From: Bacteroidales bacterium
GTDB lineage: Bacteria > Bacteroidota > Bacteroidia > Bacteroidales > WCHB1-69
NCBI GenBank assembly: GCA_017964755.1
Contig: JAGCRI010000012.1
Coordinates: forward strand, 1-28,047
Length of the DNA stretch: 28,047 nt
Direction of reading: 5' to 3'
Below, in pieces: positions 1 through 6,895 of this stretch (position 1 is its first letter; every line of letters begins with the position of its first letter). Both the position numbers and the translations under genes were made by a program. A model generated the notes under the pieces. It had not been told where the DNA came from, did no database searches, and saw nothing but the letters and a program-made list of their open reading frames with translations.

Positions 1-20
1 GATGCGTGAAGGATTATAAT

Positions 21-62
21 TAGGAGTTAGGAGTTAGGAAATAGGAGTTAGAAGTTAGATGA
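21..62. repeat. Heptanucleotide tandem repeat, about six units
   Basis: Six consecutive 7-base units start at 21, 28, 35, 42, 49 and 56. Three read TAGGAGT; the others differ at one to three positions (TAGGAAA, TAGAAGT, TAGATGA). The array lies between the left window edge and a terminator and is not inside a recognisable gene. A possible last few codons of an upstream gene end at TAA 17-19, but too little is present to call it. Function unknown. Confidence 0.75.
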
Positions 63-71
63 TGATATTGT

Positions 72-99
72 AGAGCCGCGTCATGCCGCGGCTCTTTTT
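72..99 (+). terminator. Rho-independent terminator
   Basis: A perfect 9-bp GC-rich stem (AGAGCCGCG, 72-80, with CGCGGCTCT, 87-95) closes a 6-base loop and is followed by a run of T. It probably ends a + strand gene lying left of the window. Confidence 0.85.
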
Positions 100-145
100 G
101 TTTATTGCAATCACACGAATCTGCGCGGATAAAAGTTATTTTTTA

Positions 146-153
146 TATCTTTG
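146..153 (+). promoter_or_regulatory. Bacteroidota -7 promoter box (TATCTTTG)
   Basis: TATCTTTG matches the Bacteroidota housekeeping -7 consensus TAnnTTTG and lies 18 bases before the ATG at 172. No good -33 TTTG is visible at the expected distance. The box overlaps a TTG at 151 that could be mistaken for a start codon. Confidence 0.65.
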
Positions 154-171
154 TCGCTCAATTTTAACATT

Positions 172-1782
172 ATGAAAAAAACAATACTTTGTGCTTTAAT
201 TTCACTTATTATTAATTCAGTTTTATTTGCCCAGATACCGCCACAGAAGATGAGTTACCAGCTTGTGGTGAGAGATGCCAACAACGAACTTGTGGTGAAC
301 AGCCCCGTGGGGCTCCGTATCAGCATTCTGGAAGACAATATCAACGGTGTTGCTGTCTTCGCGGAAACGCACTCGGCAACAACAAACGCCAACGCCCTCG
401 CCACTGTGGAGTTGGGCACCGGCACGATTCTGGTTGGGACAAACCTCGCTGACATTGACTGGGCACACCACGACTATTTCATTAGTGCGGAAGTTGACCC
501 GGCAGGAGGTAATAACTACACAATCACCGGTAAACAGCAGCTGCTCACAGTGCCATACGCCTTTTTTGCGGGCAAGGCAGCGTTTGCTGACAGTGCTGAG
601 TATCACACTATTGCGAATCGTCCTGTTGGCAGCAACTCTGGCGATATCCTCTATTGGAACGCCAACACTTCAGAATGGGAAATACTGCCATTAGGACAAC
701 AGGGACAAGTGTTGACCGTGAACAACGGAGGACTGAGCTGGATTTCAAACCCGAACCAGATGAACAATATCCCGCCGACAGTAGTGACGGATACTGTGTT
801 TGACATTACAGGCAGAACTGTGTCCGTGCAATGCCATATCGTGAGTGCAGGAAGTACTGGCGTTATTGCCAGCGGCGTCTGCTGGAGTTTAAACCAGAAT
901 CCTTCTCTCGGCAATTTCTACACCACTGACGGTACGAGTATCGACACATTTATAAGCCACCCTTCGGGCCTTACTTCTGGAACTACATATTATGTAAGAG
1001 CTTACGCAACTAATTCTGTAGGAACATCTTATGGGAACCCGATAATGTTTACAACACCAACTGACTGCGGAACAGTAGTGGACTATGACAGCAATGTTTA
1101 CGCTACAATATATATTGGAGCTCAATGCTGGATGAAGGAGAACCTGAGGACTACAAGGTACTCAAATGGTGTTGCGATTACAAAAGGGACAAATGGGACT
1201 GCTTTTTATAATAGTTCAAGCAGTAAACTTTATTTTATATATGATGACGATAATTCAAATGTAACGAAATATGGGCTGCTATATTCATGGGCTGCTGCAA
1301 TGAATGGAGCTGGTTCCTCTACAAATAATCCAAGCGGCATTCAAGGAATTTGTCCTACTGGCTGGCACTTGCCAAGTAGTGCTGAGTGGTGCGAACTTGA
1401 AAATTATATTGAACCGGGAATTGATGTGTCTTGTGGAACAACAGGCTATCGTGGTTCAATGGCTAAAAGTATGACTTACCCCGATTATTGGACTTCATAC
1501 TCAAGTAATTCATTTGCCCCCGGTTATTGTAAAGTTGATCCGACAGGTTTTAATACGACAGATTTTTCTGCAAAGCCTGCTGGCTACTATTATTACTATT
1601 CAAGTTCTACCCACTATTATAGTAACATTAATAATAATGCCTATTGGTGGACATGCACTTTAGATGGGTCTTATATCATATATAGGGCATTAGAATATAC
1701 ATCAGTCGGAGTATCAATGGGACAGTCATATCATTCGTCTAGTTACGGTTACGCTTATTCTGTCCGCTGCGTGAAAAACTGA
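172..1782 (+). CDS. Secreted FISUMP-domain protein
   Basis: A 536-residue exported protein. Residues 1-21 form a signal peptide ending at FAQ. About 22-140 match the N-terminal domain common in Bacteroidota surface proteins (KMSYQLVVRDANNELV, then LLTVPYAFFAGKAA). Residues about 201-296 look like a fibronectin-type beta-sandwich (GLTSGTTYYVRAYATNSVG). From 297 to the end is a Fibrobacter succinogenes major paralogous (FISUMP) domain, with IGAQCWMKENL, GICPTGWHLPSSAEW and the terminal YSVRCVKN. No T9SS sorting domain or lipobox is present. The start at ATG 172 is preferred to the in-frame TTG at 151, which lies in the promoter box and would spoil the signal peptide. The function of FISUMP domains is unknown; a surface or adhesion role is inference. 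The FISUMP half is AT-richer and rich in Tyr and Ser. Confidence 0.85.
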   Translation: MKKTILCALISLIINSVLFAQIPPQKMSYQLVVRDANNELVVNSPVGLRISILEDNINGVAVFAETHSATTNANALATVELGTGTILVGTNLADIDWAHHDYFISAEVDPAGGNNYTITGKQQLLTVPYAFFAGKAAFADSAEYHTIANRPVGSNSGDILYWNANTSEWEILPLGQQGQVLTVNNGGLSWISNPNQMNNIPPTVVTDTVFDITGRTVSVQCHIVSAGSTGVIASGVCWSLNQNPSLGNFYTTDGTSIDTFISHPSGLTSGTTYYVRAYATNSVGTSYGNPIMFTTPTDCGTVVDYDSNVYATIYIGAQCWMKENLRTTRYSNGVAITKGTNGTAFYNSSSSKLYFIYDDDNSNVTKYGLLYSWAAAMNGAGSSTNNPSGIQGICPTGWHLPSSAEWCELENYIEPGIDVSCGTTGYRGSMAKSMTYPDYWTSYSSNSFAPGYCKVDPTGFNTTDFSAKPAGYYYYYSSSTHYYSNINNNAYWWTCTLDGSYIIYRALEYTSVGVSMGQSYHSSSYGYAYSVRCVKN

Positions 1783-1802
1783 TATCAGAATATCTTTTTT
1801 TT
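1781..1802 (+). terminator. Probable terminator of the FISUMP gene
   Basis: GATAT (1781-1785) pairs with ATATC (1790-1794) around a 4-base loop, followed by eight T. The stem is short and AT-rich and overlaps the stop codon, so this is moderate evidence. Confidence 0.45.
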
Positions 1803-1838
1803 AATTTTTCTACTTAATTTTTTCTGTCAAAATAATTT

Positions 1839-1855
1839 TTGGCACAATAGTTGTT
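1839..1855 (+). promoter_or_regulatory. Sigma-54-like -24/-12 element before dnaK
   Basis: TTGGCACAATAGTTGTT keeps the sigma-54 pattern TGGCAC, five bases, TTGC, except that the final C of the -12 GC is T. It would place the transcription start near 1866, giving a leader of about 58 bases. No TAnnTTTG box is seen in the dnaK upstream region. Sigma-54 use is inferred from pattern only. Confidence 0.4.
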
Positions 1856-1862
1856 ATTGATG

Positions 1863-1897
1863 TCGTGTTTTTGAAAACAAAAATGAATCAAACACGA
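1863..1897 (+). promoter_or_regulatory. Inverted repeat in the dnaK leader
   Basis: TCGTGTTT (1863-1870) and AAACACGA (1890-1897) are a perfect 8-bp inverted repeat with a 19-base spacer, between the putative promoter and the dnaK ATG. It is not the CIRCE element (TTAGCACTC-N9-GAGTGCTAA). It could be an operator or an mRNA hairpin controlling heat-shock expression. Confidence 0.45.
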
Positions 1898-1923
1898 ATT
1901 AATAATTTTAAAAACTTATAACA

Positions 1924-3852
1924 ATGGGAAAAATTATAGGAATTGACTTAGGAACAACAAATTCATGCGTTGCCGTTATGGAAGGCAGCGAACCGGTTGT
2001 AATAGCTAACAGCGAAGGGCATCGTACCACGCCTTCAATAGTCGCTTTTGTCGGTGACAGCGAGCGTAAAGTCGGCGACCCCGCAAAACGTCAGGCTATC
2101 ACAAACCCGAAAAAAACCATTTATTCAATCAAGCGTTTCATGGGCGAAACTTACGACCGTGTTACCGAAGAGGTCAGCCGCGTGCCTTATATCGTGGAGC
2201 GAGGTGCAAACAATATGCCGAAGGTTAAAATTGACGACCGTTCTTATACCGCTCAGGAGATTTCTGCAATGATTCTTCAGAAGATGAAAAAAACAGCAGA
2301 AGATTATCTTGGTCAGGAAGTTACGGAAGCTGTCATCACCGTACCGGCATACTTCAGCGACTCTCAGCGTCAGGCCACGAAAGAGGCTGGCGAAATTGCA
2401 GGTCTGACTGTGAAACGTATCATCAACGAGCCTACTGCTGCAGCTCTTGCATACGGGCTTGACAAGAAAAAATCCGACTCAAAGGTCGCTGTGTTCGACC
2501 TTGGCGGCGGCACATTCGATATTACAATCCTTGAACTCGGTGACGGCGTCTTTGAAGTCAAATCAACTAACGGCGACACACACCTTGGCGGCGATGACTT
2601 CGACCACAAGATTATAGATTGGCTGGCGGAAGAGTTCATGAAAGACTACAATGTTGACCTCCGTAAGGATTCAATGGCTTTGCAACGTCTTAAAGAGGCT
2701 GCAGAGAAGGCGAAAATCGAGCTGTCAAGTTCAAATTCTACAGAAATCAACCTGCCATATATCATGCCTATTGACGGTGTTCCGCAGCACCTTGTCCGTA
2801 CGCTCACACGTTCACAGTTCGAGCAGTTGTGCGACAGCCTGATACGTGCCACAATAGAACCGTGTAAAAAGGCTTTGGCAGATGCAGGATATAGTAAATC
2901 TGACATTGACGAGGTTATCCTTGTCGGTGGTTCAACCCGTATTCCTGCAATCCAGAGAGTTGTTGAGGAATTCTTCGGCAAAACTCCGTCAAAAGGTGTG
3001 AATCCTGACGAGGTGGTCGCAATAGGTGCCTCAATACAAGGTGGCGTCCTCAGCGGTGATGTCACTGACATTCTGCTGCTTGACGTTACCCCACTGTCAC
3101 TCGGCCTTGAAACCCTCGGCGGCGTGATGACAAAGCTGATTGAAGCCAACACAACCATTCCGACCAAGAAGACAGAAACGTTCACTACAGCTGTCGATAA
3201 CCAGACTTCTGTTGAAATTCATGTCTTGCAGGGCGAACGTCCGATGGCGAATCAGAACAAGAGCATTGGGCGTTTCCACTTGGATGGCATTCCAGCTGCA
3301 ATGCGTGGTGTTCCGCAGATTGAAGTTACCTTCGACATCGACTCAAACGGCATTTTGAACGTTACCGCGAAAGACAAGGCCAGTGGTAAGGAACAAAAAA
3401 TCAGAATTGAGGCCTCTTCAGGACTTTCAGATGATGAGATTAAGCGTATGAAGGCCGAAGCTGAAGCAAATGCTGACGCTGACAAAAAGGCGAAAGAAGA
3501 GATAGACAAACTGAACGCTGCTGACTCACTCGTCTTCAACACTGAGAAACAGCTGAAAGAGTTTGGCGACAAAGTTCCGGCTGACGACAAAGCAAAAATT
3601 GAAGCTGCAGCTGCCAAACTCAAACAGGCTCACGACAACAAGGATTTTGCTGGCATTGATGCAGCGACAGCCGAGTTGCAGAATGCATGGCAGGCCGCTT
3701 CTGCAAAAATGTACCAGCAGAATGGCGGAAACGCTAACCCGCAGGCTGACTTTGGCGGAGCCGCAAACGGTGGGGCACAAACCGGAGGCCAGCAGGGTGG
3801 TGCTAACAACGGACCGGAAGTCCAGGACGTCGATTTCGAGGAAATGAAGTAA
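1924..3852 (+). CDS. dnaK: Chaperone DnaK (Hsp70)
   Basis: A 642-residue cytoplasmic ATP-dependent chaperone that binds exposed hydrophobic peptides, working with DnaJ and GrpE. All Hsp70 signatures are present: GIDLGTTNS at 6-14, DLGGGTFDI at 192-200, and VGGSTRIP at 334-341. The nucleotide-binding domain is followed by the linker and substrate-binding domain from about 387 (DVTPLSLGLETLGG). The helical lid is followed by a Gly/Gln/Asn-rich tail ending EVQDVDFEEMK, the usual Bacteroidota ending. Length is normal. The gene stands alone between its own upstream elements and a terminator; neither grpE nor dnaJ is in the window, as is common in this phylum. The start at ATG 1924 gives the standard N-terminus. 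Confidence 0.99.
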   Translation: MGKIIGIDLGTTNSCVAVMEGSEPVVIANSEGHRTTPSIVAFVGDSERKVGDPAKRQAITNPKKTIYSIKRFMGETYDRVTEEVSRVPYIVERGANNMPKVKIDDRSYTAQEISAMILQKMKKTAEDYLGQEVTEAVITVPAYFSDSQRQATKEAGEIAGLTVKRIINEPTAAALAYGLDKKKSDSKVAVFDLGGGTFDITILELGDGVFEVKSTNGDTHLGGDDFDHKIIDWLAEEFMKDYNVDLRKDSMALQRLKEAAEKAKIELSSSNSTEINLPYIMPIDGVPQHLVRTLTRSQFEQLCDSLIRATIEPCKKALADAGYSKSDIDEVILVGGSTRIPAIQRVVEEFFGKTPSKGVNPDEVVAIGASIQGGVLSGDVTDILLLDVTPLSLGLETLGGVMTKLIEANTTIPTKKTETFTTAVDNQTSVEIHVLQGERPMANQNKSIGRFHLDGIPAAMRGVPQIEVTFDIDSNGILNVTAKDKASGKEQKIRIEASSGLSDDEIKRMKAEAEANADADKKAKEEIDKLNAADSLVFNTEKQLKEFGDKVPADDKAKIEAAAAKLKQAHDNKDFAGIDAATAELQNAWQAASAKMYQQNGGNANPQADFGGAANGGAQTGGQQGGANNGPEVQDVDFEEMK

Positions 3853-3873
3853 AACCTTGAAAATCTTATAATT

Positions 3874-3910
3874 AAAAAGGTGTGATTCTTTTGTGAATTG
3901 CACCTTTTTT
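3874..3910 (+). terminator. Rho-independent terminator after dnaK
   Basis: A 15-bp hairpin pairs 3874-3888 with 3895-3909, including two G-U pairs, around a 6-base loop. The base is AAAAAGGTG with CACCTTTTT, so a T run follows the stem. Confidence 0.8.
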
Positions 3911-3981
3911 GTATTCAGACCTTTTCTTCAATTAAATAATAAAGCCAAAAATATTACAAAAATGACAAAGAAGAAATGGTA

Positions 3982-4012
3982 TTGCATTTTATCAAAAAAA
4001 AGTGTATCTTTG
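3982..4012 (+). promoter_or_regulatory. Promoter of the rpsF operon
   Basis: TTG at 3982-3984 (-33 element) and TATCTTTG at 4005-4012 (-7 element) are separated by 20 bases, matching the Bacteroidota housekeeping promoter. Transcription would start near 4018, leaving a leader of about 40 bases before rpsF. Confidence 0.75.
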
Positions 4013-4058
4013 CAGCCGATTTTATAAAACCATTTATAAACCTAAAAAACAACACATT

Positions 4059-4421
4059 ATGTTAAACCAGTATGAAACCGTTTTCATTATGACTCCCGTT
4101 TTGTCTGATGAACAGATGAAGGAAACGGTTAAGAAATTCGAGAATTATCTCACAGAGAAAGGCGCTGAGATAATTCATCAGGAGAATTGGGGACTGCGCA
4201 AGTTCTCTTACCCGATCGCTAAAAAAACGTCAGGCTTCTACCACCTGTTTGAATTTAAAGCTGACAGTGGTATCATCAAGGATTTTGAACTCCAGTACCG
4301 CCGTGACGAGCGTGTCATGCGTTATCTGACAGTCCTGATGGACAAGAACCACATCGCATACAGCGAAAAAAGGCGTAATTTGAAAAAAGGAAACAATAAC
4401 GAAGAAGCAAAGGAGGACTAA
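4059..4421 (+). CDS. rpsF: 30S ribosomal protein bS6
   Basis: A 120-residue ribosomal protein that binds 16S rRNA together with bS18 on the platform of the small subunit. The N-terminus (MLNQYETVFIMTPVLSDEQ), WGLRKFSYPIAKKTSGFYH, and the end of the fold (LQYRRDERVMRYLTVLMD) are typical bS6, with a charged tail. The start at ATG 4059 is chosen because translation from an upstream TTG would begin inside the promoter and add 19 unrelated residues. It is the first gene of the rpsF-rpsR-rplI operon and ends 3 bases before rpsR. Confidence 0.98.
   Translation: MLNQYETVFIMTPVLSDEQMKETVKKFENYLTEKGAEIIHQENWGLRKFSYPIAKKTSGFYHLFEFKADSGIIKDFELQYRRDERVMRYLTVLMDKNHIAYSEKRRNLKKGNNNEEAKED
4409..4416 (+). 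promoter_or_regulatory. Strong Shine-Dalgarno site before rpsR
   Basis: AAAGGAGG lies 8 bases before the rpsR ATG, inside the end of rpsF. Strong SD sites are unusual in Bacteroidota, where most mRNAs lack them. Confidence 0.75.
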
Positions 4422-4424
4422 GCA

Positions 4425-4700
4425 ATGGCACAACAAAGTGATATAAAATATCTGACCCCGATTGCGGTGGACATCAAGAAGAAAAAATACTGCCGTTTCA
4501 AAAAATCCGGCATTAAATTCATTGACTACAAGGACGGCGAATTCCTGAAGAGATTTGTCAACGAGCAGGGCCGCATCCTGCCAAGACGCCTCACCGGCAC
4601 CTCACTGAAATACCAGAAGAAAGTGGCTCAGGCTGTCAAACGCGCACGCCACCTCGCTCTGCTGCCATTCGTAACCGATAACCTTAAAAGCAACCAATAG
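4425..4700 (+). CDS. rpsR: 30S ribosomal protein bS18
   Basis: A 91-residue basic protein that forms a heterodimer with bS6 on the 30S platform. The bS18 core is clear: KKYCRFKKSGIKFIDYKD, GRILPRRLTGTSLKYQKK, AVKRARHLALLPF. Length is normal for the phylum. It follows rpsF by 3 bases and precedes rplI by 15, with strong SD sites before itself and rplI, so the three are probably cotranscribed and translated at matched levels. Confidence 0.99.
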   Translation: MAQQSDIKYLTPIAVDIKKKKYCRFKKSGIKFIDYKDGEFLKRFVNEQGRILPRRLTGTSLKYQKKVAQAVKRARHLALLPFVTDNLKSNQ

Positions 4701-4701
4701 T

Positions 4702-4707
4702 AGGAGG
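4702..4707 (+). promoter_or_regulatory. Strong Shine-Dalgarno site before rplI
   Basis: AGGAGG lies 8 bases before the rplI ATG at 4716, a perfect anti-SD complement at ideal spacing. It is the second such site in this operon. Confidence 0.75.
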
Positions 4708-4715
4708 ATAGTATA

Positions 4716-5189
4716 ATGGAAATAATTTTAAAACAAGACGTTCAGAATCTGGGGTTCGCAGATGACCTCGTTAAAGTTAAAGATGGGTACGCCCGTAACT
4801 ATCTTATCCCTAATGGTTTGGCTATTATCGCCACTCCGTCAAACAAGAAACAGCTCGCCGAAACTCTCAAACAGCGCGCTTTCAAACTCGAGAAAATCAG
4901 AAAAGAAGCTGAATTTCTCGCAGGCAATATTGACGGACTTACTCTTAAAATTGTCACCAAGGCTTCTGAAAAAGGCACTATCTTCGGCTCTGTCAATACT
5001 ATCGCTGTCGCTAACGCTATGAAAGAACAGCACGATATTGAAATTGACCGTAAGAAAGTTATCCTTAAGGAAGATCACATTAAGGAACTTGGTAACTATA
5101 CAGCACAAATCCAACTCCACAAGGACATTAAGGTTACTGTTAATCTTGAAGTCGTTGCAGAAGAGGAAAAAGAAGAATCTGCTGAATAA
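4716..5189 (+). CDS. rplI: 50S ribosomal protein bL9
   Basis: A 157-residue protein of the large subunit that reaches from the L1 stalk base and influences translational fidelity. The N-terminal domain shows the family signature (MEIILKQDVQNLGFADDLVKVKDGYARNYLIP). A charged connecting helix follows at about 45-75, then the C-terminal RNA-binding domain (EKGTIFGSVNTIAVANAM, ELGNYTAQIQLHKDIKVTV). An acidic Glu-rich tail ends the protein. It is the last ribosomal gene of the operon; a tiny membrane-protein gene follows 2 bases later. Confidence 0.98.
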   Translation: MEIILKQDVQNLGFADDLVKVKDGYARNYLIPNGLAIIATPSNKKQLAETLKQRAFKLEKIRKEAEFLAGNIDGLTLKIVTKASEKGTIFGSVNTIAVANAMKEQHDIEIDRKKVILKEDHIKELGNYTAQIQLHKDIKVTVNLEVVAEEEKEESAE

Positions 5190-5191
5190 TT

Positions 5192-5362
5192 ATGCTGAAA
5201 CATATTTTCAGATATGTGGTTTTAATGGGGATATTGATTATCCCCATTTATTTTTTCTTTGATTACCAGCCCAAATTCCCTATTCTCATGGGTTGCTTCA
5301 TAGGAGGCACCCTCGCTTTTTGGATAGCTTTCCTTATAATGAAAAAGAAAGGGAAACTATAA
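5192..5362 (+). CDS. Small two-pass membrane protein (56 aa)
   Basis: ATG at 5192 opens a 56-residue frame ending at TAA 5360-5362. The product begins MLKHIFRY, has a hydrophobic stretch at about 9-23 (VVLMGILIIPIYFFF), a short polar loop (DYQPKFP), a second stretch at about 31-50 (ILMGCFIGGTLAFWIAFLIM), and a basic tail KKKGKL. This is the profile of a two-helix inner membrane miniprotein with both ends in the cytoplasm by the positive-inside rule. It starts 2 bases after the rplI stop, implying cotranscription and possibly coupled translation. I do not recognise the family. The frame is supported by its coherent membrane topology and position, not by homology. Confidence 0.6.
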   Translation: MLKHIFRYVVLMGILIIPIYFFFDYQPKFPILMGCFIGGTLAFWIAFLIMKKKGKL

Positions 5363-5461
5363 TTCCCGGCTTTTAGTGAAATACTTCAAAAAAAAGAAGT
5401 TTTCAACAAAACTATTTCATTCTTTATTTGTTTTAATAAGAGTAATGTGAAAAAGTTGATG

Positions 5462-5469
5462 TATTTTTG
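5462..5469 (+). promoter_or_regulatory. -7 promoter box before glmM
   Basis: TATTTTTG fits TAnnTTTG and lies 21 bases upstream of the glmM ATG. The -33 region is not convincing. The TTG inside this box is not a start codon. Confidence 0.55.
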
Positions 5470-5490
5470 CATTATAAAAACTATAGCAGC

Positions 5491-6885
5491 ATGACACTTA
5501 TTAAATCTATTTCCGGAATCAGAGGCACAATAGGAGGGAAGCGCGGTGACAATCTGACACCTGCAGACATCGTTGATTTTACATCGGCTTTTGTCAGTTT
5601 CATACGTAAAAAAGAAAATAAGGAACGGCTGAAAGTCGTTGTAGGACGTGATGCGCGCCTGTCAGGCGGTATCGTCTCAAAATTGGCAACCGCAACCTTA
5701 CAGAGCCTCGGCGTTGATGTCATTGACCTTGGACTTTCAACAACCCCGACCGTTGAGATGGCTGTCGTCAGGCATGCGGCTGATGCAGGCATGATTCTCA
5801 CGGCAAGCCACAACCCTATGGAGTGGAACGCATTGAAACTTCTGAACAAAAACGGTGAGTTTATTTCAGCGGCTGAGGGAAATGAATTGTTGGAACTCGT
5901 GGATAAAGGTGAATTTGAATATGCCGGTGTGAAAAAACTTGGAACATACACACAATACGATTCAGCAATAGCAGACCATATAGACGCAATATTAAAGTTA
6001 GACATTGTTGACGTGGCGGCCATTAAGGCTGCGGATTTCTCCGTGGCACTCGACTGTGTGAACTCTACCGGCGGCATTGCCCTGCCGCCACTGCTCGAAC
6101 GTCTCGGCGTGCGGAAAGTGAAGGTGCTGAACGGCGAACCGACAGGGATATTTGCCCATAATCCCGAACCGCTGCCGGAACATCTCACAGGCATAGCGTC
6201 TCTTATGAAAAAAGAGCACTTTGATGTGGGCTTCGTGGTTGACCCTGACGTTGACCGGCTCGCGATGCTGACGGAAAACGGTGACATGTTCGGAGAAGAA
6301 TATACCCTTGTCGCTGTATCCGACTACGTCTTGCAGACGCATAAGGGGAATACTGTCTCCAATCTCTCTTCTACGCGTGCACTTCGCGATGTGAGCCTGA
6401 AACACGGCGTGGAATACAATTCCTCGGCTGTCGGTGAGGTGAATGTGGTGCAGATGATGAAAGACTCCAACGCCATTATTGGTGGCGAAGGCAACGGCGG
6501 TGTCATATATCCCGCACTCCATTACGGACGGGACGCGCTCGTGGGCATTGCCCTTTTCCTCTCATATATGGCTAAAACAGGCAAATCCTGCTCTGACATC
6601 AAACGCCTTTATCCTCAATATTATATGTCGAAAAACAAAATTGAGATAAAGAAAGATATGGATGTGAAAGCCATTTTGGATTATGTGGCAAAAAAATATG
6701 AAAATTACAATGTGAGCCGCATTGACGGGGTCAAAGTCGATTTTGATGACTCTTGGGTGCATCTCCGCCCCTCTAACACAGAACCTATAGTCCGCATATA
6801 TTCGGAAGCAGCTTCTGAACCGATAGCTCAAAATATAGCTAATAAAATTCAGGCGGATATAAGGGATTTTTTAAACGGAAATTAA
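5491..6885 (+). CDS. glmM: Phosphoglucosamine mutase (phosphohexomutase family)
   Basis: A 464-residue enzyme of the alpha-D-phosphohexomutase family. The probable reaction is glucosamine-6-phosphate to glucosamine-1-phosphate, feeding UDP-GlcNAc for peptidoglycan and LPS. All four family sites are present: the phosphoserine loop TASHNP with Ser106, the metal loop DPDVDR at 251-256 (Asp251, 253, 255), the sugar loop GEGNGG at 332-337, and the phosphate loop RPSNTEP at 426-432. The N-terminus (MTLIKSISGIRGTIGG) is the Bacteroidota type; ATG 5491 is chosen over TTG 5467, which lies in the promoter box. A phosphomannomutase or phosphoglucomutase specificity cannot be ruled out from motifs alone. 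It heads the glmM-lon-fabG run, 10 bases before lon. Confidence 0.88.
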   Translation: MTLIKSISGIRGTIGGKRGDNLTPADIVDFTSAFVSFIRKKENKERLKVVVGRDARLSGGIVSKLATATLQSLGVDVIDLGLSTTPTVEMAVVRHAADAGMILTASHNPMEWNALKLLNKNGEFISAAEGNELLELVDKGEFEYAGVKKLGTYTQYDSAIADHIDAILKLDIVDVAAIKAADFSVALDCVNSTGGIALPPLLERLGVRKVKVLNGEPTGIFAHNPEPLPEHLTGIASLMKKEHFDVGFVVDPDVDRLAMLTENGDMFGEEYTLVAVSDYVLQTHKGNTVSNLSSTRALRDVSLKHGVEYNSSAVGEVNVVQMMKDSNAIIGGEGNGGVIYPALHYGRDALVGIALFLSYMAKTGKSCSDIKRLYPQYYMSKNKIEIKKDMDVKAILDYVAKKYENYNVSRIDGVKVDFDDSWVHLRPSNTEPIVRIYSEAASEPIAQNIANKIQADIRDFLNGN

Positions 6886-6895
6886 TTGCTAATTT

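Noticed and set aside
151..171. TTG start giving seven extra residues on the FISUMP protein
   Set aside because: It is part of the TATCTTTG promoter box; ATG 172 gives a normal signal peptide. The same reasoning rejects TTG starts at 4002 (rpsF) and 5467 (glmM).
223..606. A 127-codon open frame on the minus strand inside the FISUMP gene
   Set aside because: It lies wholly opposite a gene with signal peptide and recognised domains, and its product shows no family features.
2646..3185. A 179-codon minus-strand frame opposite dnaK
   Set aside because: It is a shadow of the biased codon use of dnaK; Ser-rich, with no recognisable domain.
4013..4058. A possible S6:S18 autoregulatory RNA leader before rpsF
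   Set aside because: The leader is only about 40 bases, AT-rich and lacks a visible stem with the needed CCG bulge.
5378..5404. Hairpin GAAA(T)ACTTC/GAAGTTTTC between the small membrane gene and glmM as a terminator
   Set aside because: The stem is AT-rich with a bulge and an 8-A loop, and no T run follows.
5481..6287. A 268-codon minus-strand frame opposite glmM
   Set aside because: Long, but opposite a clear enzyme gene and rich in Ser/Arg as expected from reverse reading; no promoter or family match.
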